Below are positions 8,416-15,700 of a stretch of 19,470 nt of DNA, piece after piece; position 1 is the stretch's first letter, and every line of letters begins with the position of its first letter. The DNA lies in assembly GCA_014084085.1 (NCBI GenBank), contig NPFB01000163.1:23831-43300 (forward strand). The letters are read 5' to 3'. The notes beneath the pieces are model-generated. The model was not told where the DNA came from, ran no database searches, and saw only the letters and a list, made by a program, of their open reading frames with translations. Origin of the DNA: Hondaea fermentalgiana. Its lineage: Eukaryota; Sar; Bigyra; Thraustochytrida; Thraustochytriidae. A program made the position numbers and the translations under genes.

Positions 8416-9657
8416 TTACTTTTTGCCTTTTCCCGCAAGAAGATAACCAATCGCAGCAAGGCTTGCCACGACAGCAAGACCTCCAGCGAGCAAGAGGACC
8501 GAGGCGTTCACCTCCTCGTCGTCCTCGTCGTCCTGGTCGCCGCCCTCAAATTGGTGCTTGTCATTCCTGACTTCTTGCTCCTCCTCTGGGCTTGGCAACT
8601 TCGCGCTCTCGACGCGCTCCTCGTGACCCTTTTCTTCCTTGCCTGCCTTGAGCTCTTGGCCCTTATTGCTGTCGCCGCTGAGAAGTCCACCGTACATTTT
8701 CCGTTCCTTTTCGGCGGTGGCCGCAAGTTCCTTGCGAATGAGCTTGACCTCGGCACGCAGTTCCGTATTTGTGGGGTCCATTTCAATGGCGAGGGCGAGA
8801 TCGCGAGAGGCGTCAGAGTAGTTTCCGCGCATTTTCTCGGCCTTGGCTCGAAAAAATAGCGCCTTGACACTCTTCGCGTTGAGCTGCAGTGCTTCCGAGG
8901 CATTATGCACGGCCTCTGCAAACAGACCCTGCCGAAGCTGGGCAATGGACAAGTTCTGAAACAGCGAGATCATGAGCGGCTCGCACTCGCTGCGAAGCTC
9001 GTCATCCTTGACTTGGCGTGCATAGATGAGAGCCAGCTCGTACGCGGTAATGGCGTCTTTGAAAGCTTGCATCTTGAACTTCTCGTTGCCCTTTTCCTTG
9101 TGCTCCACAGCAGCCTCGACCTTGTCTGTGTTCGTCATTTCATGCAGCTTCTTCTTCCAGCGGGCCTCCGTCTCGGCTACGTGCGCGACGCCGCCAAACT
9201 CAAGCGCGATAACATATGGTGTTGCGCTGTCTTCGCGGAACTCTTTCACCTTGCCAGCGCCAAATGACGTAATGACAGCCGCGCCGACAGGAGCTCTTTC
9301 CCGCTTCGGGGCTCCCTCATCTTTTTGGTCACCTTCTTCTTTTTCTACTTTTTGGTCGCCTTGCTTCTCTTCTGCTTCTTGCTCGCCTTGCTTCTGTTGC
9401 TGTTCTGGAGCCTTGAGCGCATCGTTCTCGCTAGAGCTGGTGCTGGTATTGCTGGGCTTATTGGATTCGTCCGCCTTGGGCTCCTTGATCTTTTGCACAG
9501 GCTCAGCGAGCTTGCTCACAGTCTTTGCAGTCGAGGATGGAGCAGCTCCAGTCGAGGTCATCGAGGCGGTGATGGCTCCCGTCTCGGGGGCGCTCAGGCC
9601 CGCGCGAGCCACAGCTGCAAAGAGTGCCGCTCGCGGCACGCCTTCGTCCACCGCCAT
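8416..9657 (-). CDS. tail-anchored TPR co-chaperone, FKBP8-like without a PPIase domain
   Basis: This 413-residue protein probably recruits Hsp70/Hsp90-type chaperones to a membrane surface. In order: a low-complexity Ser/Glu/Gln/Lys N-terminus (to about 120); a small glycine-rich beta-type segment (about 123-162); three TPR repeats (about 184-217, 230-263, 265-298) followed by a charged helix; an acidic linker (about 357-382); and one hydrophobic segment (about 386-408) ending in GKGKK. The arrangement of three TPRs and a C-terminal anchor is that of FKBP8, but no FKBP domain is present. Clamp-type residues are visible: K187, N191, N235 and K265. The usual clamp Arg of repeat 3 seems to be F269, with R270 next to it. 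A start context of ACCATGG supports the chosen start. The tail anchor suggests mitochondrial outer membrane, ER or peroxisome; which one is not decidable here. Confidence 0.9.
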   Translation of the reverse strand: MAVDEGVPRAALFAAVARAGLSAPETGAITASMTSTGAAPSSTAKTVSKLAEPVQKIKEPKADESNKPSNTSTSSSENDALKAPEQQQKQGEQEAEEKQGDQKVEKEEGDQKDEGAPKRERAPVGAAVITSFGAGKVKEFREDSATPYVIALEFGGVAHVAETEARWKKKLHEMTNTDKVEAAVEHKEKGNEKFKMQAFKDAITAYELALIYARQVKDDELRSECEPLMISLFQNLSIAQLRQGLFAEAVHNASEALQLNAKSVKALFFRAKAEKMRGNYSDASRDLALAIEMDPTNTELRAEVKLIRKELAATAEKERKMYGGLLSGDSNKGQELKAGKEEKGHEERVESAKLPSPEEEQEVRNDKHQFEGGDQDDEDDEEVNASVLLLAGGLAVVASLAAIGYLLAGKGKK

Positions 9658-9893
9658 GGTTGACGACGGTCTTGCCTCGACGCCGACCGGGTCTCACGCC
9701 GAGGTTCTGCTCTTTCCGAGAGAAGCAAACGGGCCTACGGGACGAGCTTCTCTGCGTCGACCTCTCGCAGCCGCACTTGCTGACGGTGGAGGCGTCCTCG
9801 TGGTCGCCTTCGTTGTAGCTATGCTCGGGGCTCCGCGAACGAGACGCTGACGATGGTCTTGCTCAGCTGCCAGTCTCTTATTACTCGCCCTTC

Positions 9894-9923
9894 CTCTTGC
9901 TCTTGCTCTTGCTCTTGCTCTTA
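9894..9923. repeat. (CTCTTG)n hexamer repeat
   Basis: Four perfect CTCTTG units are followed by CTCTTA. The repeat lies in non-coding DNA upstream of the TPR gene. Confidence 0.85.
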
Positions 9924-10758
9924 CCCTTTTGGACGTGGATTTCTTCTGCGACTGCTGCTGCCGGGCGCGATGCCGCGCCGAGCTCAACGCAAGACGAGGT
10001 CGCCTCGAGCTCGCCAAAGTGAAGACGCCGCCGCCGGGGCCGCAGACGCAGGAGCTAGGCAGCGAGGCAAGCAAGGTGGGCGCTTTGGCAAATGGGGGTA
10101 CGCGCGCGCACCCGGTGTGCGCGCGGGAAAGGCGTCGCGGGTTGCGCACGCCGCGGAGAGGAGTCAACCGATACCTTGGGACGCGGCGCCGGAGAAGACG
10201 AGCTCGACGCTCGCGGCCGCAGCCGCAGGCGCTGGCGCAGTCGGTCGCGGCGCGCGGAGGTCGGAGGTCGGCAGCACAGGAGGCCTGATGGAGAATGTAG
10301 GGAAGGAAAAATGCGTGAAAAAGCACGTGAACGTTGGGAAATGAAGGAAGGAAGCAAGGAGGGAGGGAAGAAACAAAAGCGCGGTGGAGGACATTGAGAA
10401 CTCCAGGGGGAGAGGGGAAAGAGGCAAGGGCGATCGATTGATTGAATGTGAGCCAAGCGCCAGGTAAGCAGTGCCAAGCGGCGACATGCTCTTACTACTG
10501 GTAAGATAGTTGTGGAGAGAAAAAGAAAAAAGAAGAAAAAAAAGGGGGAAGAGCGGGTGTGTACGAAGAGTAACGTTTGTGCAGGCCGGAAAACAATTCT
10601 GGCGAAACAGACCTGCAAACAAACCTCTGGCCTGTGTCGGCAGCGCCGGTGGCAGCATCGGCAACAACCTTGAAGAAGGCCCTGCCGCAGCAGCGCTGCT
10701 GCGTTCTTAAAGCATTGGCACGGAAAGAAGACCTTTAGGTTTACGTGCTGGCTTGTCG

Positions 10759-10774
10759 TCTCTCGCGCGAGAGA
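10759..10774. promoter_or_regulatory. perfect 16-bp palindrome upstream of the TMEM145-like gene
   Basis: TCTCTCGCGCGAGAGA reads identically on both strands. It begins about 100 bases before the ATG at 10860 and ends about 85 bases before it, so it lies in the proximal promoter or 5' untranslated region. It is a plausible binding site for a dimeric transcription factor. No factor is identified. Confidence 0.4.
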
Positions 10775-10859
10775 GCCTGAGCTAGCTGCGGACGAGAGTC
10801 GGTGCAGACAACGGGTGAGGCTGCGGCCGCTGGGGACGAAGCAAAAGTGGCAAACAAAC

Positions 10860-12467
10860 ATGAAAGCGAAAATAAGACATCATGTGCTCGCCCTCACTGC
10901 ATTACTTTGCTCTGCATCTCGCGCGCAAGCAGGCATCACTTCTGGTCAGTACACGGGGTCTGACTCATGGATTTTCCTCGATCGCTTTTGCTTCGAACGA
11001 GGCTCGGGCTACATTGACGCAGAATTCCTCTTTCCTTCGACGAGTAACCCGACTCTGATGCTCTACTTTCTTGACCAGGGAGGAGAGACCGAGTTTGGGG
11101 GCTGGGAGGCCGTCTATAACAGCAATCTGAACTGCTCCGAACGATATGCCGTTGCAGAGCAATCCTCAGGCGCGGTATTCAACCTCAAGGATACCGCATA
11201 TCGCACCTCGATCGAATACATCGATGGCAGGGTCATGACTCGTGCACAGGTGAGCACTGGCATTGTAACGTCGCGAAGTCGCTACTTTTTCTTTGCGGTC
11301 GGTAACTGCAACACCGCCTGCACAGCAGATTATTGTGCTGATGGTGTCGACATCTATTGGAGCTTGAACTCGACGAACGGAAACGACGGCATGTTCTACT
11401 TTGGCGCCGACGAATCAAGCCTTTGGGCCACAGCGGTTGTCTTTTTCAGCATTTACTTTCTCGTTGCGAAAAATGTGCTTTCCATTCGAAGAAGTCTCCT
11501 CAACGAACGCAAGTACCATGTGACAGTCTCCTTTCTTGTTGTTTCCGTATACTGCACGTGGATCCGCCTGCTTTGTGACGTTGTGGTGTACACCAAGTAC
11601 AAGAACAGTGGTAAGAGAACTCCGGCCTTCGAAGCGATATCTCTGCTCTTCGCAGGCATCTCGGAGTGCATGCTTATTCTCATGTTCATGCTGATCATGA
11701 AGGGCTGGACGATTGTGCGTCGCAAGATCTCGGCCAATGGACGAATGCGTCTTGCCATTTACCTTGCCATCTACGTCACGGCGCACTTTACTTGCGTCCT
11801 CTTCTACACGCAGGGCGTTGACCCTGCGGATGTGGTCTACATGTTTGACACGTGGCCCGGGTACGTGTTGGGGCTCTTGCGCGTTGCGCTCTTTTTGTGG
11901 ATGTGGCGAGCCAAACGCGTCACCCTCTACAAGTACAACTCCAAGGTGCGCTTTTACCAGAGGTTCACATTGTTTTCCTCTCTCTGGGTGATCAGTCTTC
12001 CCTTGCTTGTGTGCATTAATTATGCTGTCGACGAGTACTTTCGAGCCAAGCTTCTTTATGGAATCGAGCTCTTCCTTTTGGCATTGACGCATACAACGTT
12101 GACCGTGCTGTACAATCCCAAGTATGCCAGCTCCTTTCCCTTTCACGCTACGACAACGGCAATGCTTCGAGGCGGCGTGAGAATGTCCAATCCAAAAGAC
12201 ATTTCCGAGACGCAGTTACGCCAGGCAACAGAGATCAGCCGGCGAATCAAGTACGGCATCGGTGTGCTGCAACAGTTCTCTCGAGACCTGACGACCTTTT
12301 TGGAGGAGATCGATCCGGTTGAGAAGGACCTTATTGAAAATGACGAAGAGCTCCCAGGTCTTGGAACAGCACCAGTCGCGAATGCAGCCAATACCAATTC
12401 TGCCTCAAAGGTCAATCCATTCTCTCGAGCGCGCAAAGACAAAATCCCATCCGTGCAATCGTTCTAG
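10860..12467 (+). CDS. seven-transmembrane protein of the TMEM145/GPR180 (GpcrRhopsn4, GOST-like) family
   Basis: This 535-residue membrane protein opens with a signal peptide (about 1-24, ending SRAQA). A lumenal/extracellular domain of about 160 residues follows; it starts with DSWIFLDRFCFERG, the block typical of TMEM145/GPR180 ectodomains, and carries several Cys. Seven hydrophobic helices lie at about 190-205, 220-240, 258-283, 297-318, 336-352, 368-388 and 398-419. Family landmarks in the membrane part are MKGWTIVR, a DP motif (DPADV), the TWPGY segment and NPKYASSFPFH after helix 7. A polar tail of about 100 residues ends the protein. GOST relatives have Golgi, trafficking or signalling roles in animals; the role here is unknown. 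The frame opens at a GTG at 10815; the ATG at 10860 gives a clean signal peptide and has A at -3. Confidence 0.92.
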   Translation: MKAKIRHHVLALTALLCSASRAQAGITSGQYTGSDSWIFLDRFCFERGSGYIDAEFLFPSTSNPTLMLYFLDQGGETEFGGWEAVYNSNLNCSERYAVAEQSSGAVFNLKDTAYRTSIEYIDGRVMTRAQVSTGIVTSRSRYFFFAVGNCNTACTADYCADGVDIYWSLNSTNGNDGMFYFGADESSLWATAVVFFSIYFLVAKNVLSIRRSLLNERKYHVTVSFLVVSVYCTWIRLLCDVVVYTKYKNSGKRTPAFEAISLLFAGISECMLILMFMLIMKGWTIVRRKISANGRMRLAIYLAIYVTAHFTCVLFYTQGVDPADVVYMFDTWPGYVLGLLRVALFLWMWRAKRVTLYKYNSKVRFYQRFTLFSSLWVISLPLLVCINYAVDEYFRAKLLYGIELFLLALTHTTLTVLYNPKYASSFPFHATTTAMLRGGVRMSNPKDISETQLRQATEISRRIKYGIGVLQQFSRDLTTFLEEIDPVEKDLIENDEELPGLGTAPVANAANTNSASKVNPFSRARKDKIPSVQSF

Positions 12468-12540
12468 GTGTAGGTGTAGGTGTAGGTGTCGGTGTAGGTA
12501 TTGGTGTTGGTGTTGGCGTAGGCTTAGGTGTAGGTGTAAG
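12465..12540 (+). repeat. degenerate GGTGTA repeat starting at the stop codon
   Basis: A GGTGTA hexamer array runs from the TAG stop codon into the 3' untranslated region, with variants such as GGTGTC and GGTGTT. It contains six TGTA motifs (at 12469, 12475, 12481, 12493, 12529 and 12535). The first unit shares the stop codon, so the array seems to have grown from that position. Confidence 0.85.
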
Positions 12541-12775
12541 CCCTGCTTTTTATCTAATTTTTTCCCCTACGAGCTCGGGCCGTGTCTGTGCCTGCTCACG
12601 AACATTTGCTGGTTGCTTGTCTGTTTGCGACACTTGCATGATCCTTGATGAGGCGGAACTTCTTGTCTGGTTGGGGAGGTAATTGATTGCAAAGCCCCCC
12701 TAGGTTCTCCCGCGCTGAAATGAAAGATCTGACAGATAGTTTATGTGTTGTAGTATGCTCTATATTGTATGTAGG
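12541..12775. other. convergent 3' gap between TMEM145-like and cyclase genes
   Basis: This gap holds the 3' ends of two converging genes. A T-rich stretch at about 12546-12565 follows the GGTGTA array. I see no canonical AATAAA on either strand, only weak variants, for example a minus-strand CATAAA at about 12740. Confidence 0.5.
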
Positions 12776-15700
12776 TCACATGTGCTGGTCAGGCTGCTTA
12801 CTTCTTGCCTCTCGCGCAAGACAGAAGAGTCGCGCGGGATTACCACAGCTTGCCTTGACCAGAGCCTCGCTTTTTTCCGATACTTCACCCGCATAACCGG
12901 ATTGGCGCAGCAGCATCGTTGCGAGAAGTGTAGCCTCACTTGCGCCAAGCGGCCGCACGGGAATGATCCGAAGGGGGAAGCGCCCCATGGCATGATGGCG
13001 CTTGAGAAGGGACACAAAATTTGCCTCAAAAGGGCTGTGGGGGCTCGGTGACGCTGTAAAAATGACGCTCAACAAGGTGCTCGGCCCCGCTTCAAAGACC
13101 CCGAATTCGGAACCATACGAAAGTATGGCCTTGTCAAGGTCTTCATTGTCGAGCACAATCCAGTCTGGTCGCGGCAGTGCATCGGTGAGTGACAGAGGCG
13201 TCCCACTTTCGCCCAAGACGGCAGATCGCCTTTTCCTTCGAGTGCAATTCCACTTTTGTGAAAAGCGAGACGCATCCAGTCCAGCACCGTGTGCGGATGC
13301 AAAGGGAGAGTCTGCATGAAAGTTCGGTTGCGCCCGTGGACTCACGCCAATGACTGCGTCAGCCCCCGTACATGATCTTCGACGTTGCGAGATTCCGGAT
13401 CCTCGGCGGTCCTGGGACGTTTTGTGTGTCGTGACGCGAAGGAGTTGAGGCATGACAAGGCTCGCGTTAAATGCGTCGCTCTTGTTCCAGCCCATCACGT
13501 CCATCGACGTGTCGACACTCAGCTTAAGCTTGCGTAACTCGCGCTTGTTGGACCACGATGGACTCTTGCGCGTTTTTCCAATGTCCTGCGACACCGCCAT
13601 GGGCAAGCTTTCAACAGAAACTTGTTTCCTCGCAGGTCTGTTTGCACCTCCAAGAGGACTTGCGCCTAAAGAGTGAAGACGTACGCCGGGCGATTCTGTT
13701 GCAGCCCCGTTGACTCGGCGCAAGCAACATGTTGACACCAACACGAGGAACCAGCGCCAAACTTTTGCTTTGGCGAAATGGAGATCATCCACGCACAAAA
13801 CGCCCGGGCGAAATACGTGATGGACTTGAACCAAACGCGCCAAGAATGCCCAAAGCGCTCCTTCACGTTCGGTGCTGCCTGGCGCAAGCCAGAGCGGATT
13901 GTGTCCAGCAGCTTTGCGAAACGAAGTGAATGCCTGCCGGTGCTCTGGGAAGATGTCTGCAAGAAGCTCAATGTACTCGAGCAAGGAGCTTGCTCGCATT
14001 TTGAGAACGCTAACGAGGTCTGCGATCCACGTCGGAGACTCGGCACGGAGCACTTGTGAGAAGAAGGCACGAAGAGGGTTCTCTTTGGCCTCGCACTTGA
14101 CCGCGTAGAATTGCACTCCTCGGGATCGTGAGGCGGAGGGATTTTCGGGGCTGTCCTCCATTTTTTGCACGAGCGCCTTGTACTGGCTGCGCGCGTACTG
14201 TAGAAGGGCCGATTTGCCTGCGCCGGCTTCCCCCTGAAGAACCATGACTTGATTGATGTGCCGATGCACGAAGGATGATTGACTTCTCAACAGGCTTTTG
14301 ATCGCCGCAGACGCCAGATCTTGCCCAACAAGAGGAATTTGGGATTTTTGGAAATTCGATGCACTTCTTTGCTGCAGGGGAGTCTCCGGAGCCCTCACGG
14401 TGTCACTCAGCTCTACTAAAGAGGGCGATGGACCTGCGGGGCTAGAAAGCTCAAGGGCGAGGTTTGCGCTCGATTTTCCCCTGCGAAGAAGTCGCGGATA
14501 GTTGAGCGTGACGGATTTGGTCTTATTCTTGACCTCGACGAGGTCCATGCGATCGTCAAAGCAAATCATTTCGCTGTCGCGACAGTCAATACGCGTCTGT
14601 TCGTCACAGGCGACTGCATAGCGTGAATCATCGGCTCCGGTGGCCTCCATGATTCGGGCCGCCGTGTTGACGGTGTCTCCGACAATGGAGTACTCGGCGC
14701 GCTGCTGCGAGCCAATAATACCGCAAAAGGCTGGGCCTGTAGCAACGCCAATACTTGCGCGGCAGTCAAGAATGTCTCGACGCTCTGCAAGCTCGCGCTG
14801 GATCTCGAGTGCAGCGACAAGCGCATACGAGACGTCATCTTGCCGCATGGCCACAGTCGTCGGCGCCCCAGGGACGCCAAATACACCGATTGCGACAGTA
14901 CCTTTGTCGTCGCAAAGCATTTGGCGCAGCATGCCGCCGTAGCGATAGAGGCTGCCCTGGATGACGACGAGAGACTTGTGAATTGACTTGGCAAGTCGAG
15001 TGCCATCATCTTCTTCAAAGGCGCGATCAGAGAGTCCATGTAGCTTGATGAAGAGCACTGTCACGTGGCGCATCTCAGCAAAGCTGGGATCCTGCCAAAA
15101 TGCTTCAGAACAGAACGTCATGTCTTGTGCAGGGTGCGCGAGTGAATGGGGGGATGTGGGTCTCTTTCGTGCCGTCGGCGAAGCAGCTGATCGACATGTT
15201 TCGAGGCACGCGAGTCGATTGCGGACCTGAAAAGGCACAAAGCCTGCGAGGGGATGCTCCTCGTCCGTGCTGCGCGTCTTGTTGACTTCTGCAGGGCTTG
15301 AACGGGCTTTTGTTGCAGCTGCGTTGTGGATGGCAGAGAGATCAAGCGTTGAGTTCGATGGTAAAAGCGGTGCTTTGTGCTCGAACCACTCGTGACCTCC
15401 AAGGAGAACAAAGTGATCTTGCTCCGAGGATTGGCTTGAGGCGGATTGTCCGATTGTTCCGCCAAGAGGTGTCATGTTTGCCACCTGAAAATTCGCGTTG
15501 CGCGGGGAAGGACCAAATGGTTTCCACCGAGGCAAGAACTCGTTGGATTTTGCGCGGGCTTGGCACGTTGCAAAGCCCTGATGACGCGGACTCAGCCGCC
15601 TTGCAAAGCCGGCGGCCACGTTCTGAAGAGGCACGGGAAGGTCGATTGTCGTCACGCAGCGATTTCTGCGCGCAGGGAGAGCTCCGGGAATTCTGTCCTG

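Larger units (their letters stand above)
9658..10859. promoter_or_regulatory. divergent intergenic region between TPR and TMEM145-like genes
   Basis: About 1.2 kb lies between two divergently transcribed genes and probably contains both promoters. The TPR-proximal half is CpG-rich. A purine-rich stretch lies at about 10335-10425 and an A-rich stretch at about 10515-10550. Frames that cross it on either strand encode Arg/Ala/Ser-rich low-complexity sequence without a recognisable domain. I therefore call no gene here. Confidence 0.5.

Noticed and set aside
9026..9850. Plus-strand frame of 274 residues antisense to the TPR gene
   Set aside because: It mirrors codons of the well-supported TPR protein. 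Its Ser/Ala/Leu-rich product has no domain.
9694..10326. Minus-strand frame of 210 residues upstream of the TPR gene
   Set aside because: Arg/Ala/Ser low-complexity product in CpG-rich promoter DNA with no family resemblance.
12465..12540. GGTGTA array as an interstitial telomere or CRISPR-like array
   Set aside because: The unit is not a known telomere repeat as such, the array is degenerate and short, and there are no spacers. It is better described as a 3' UTR microsatellite.
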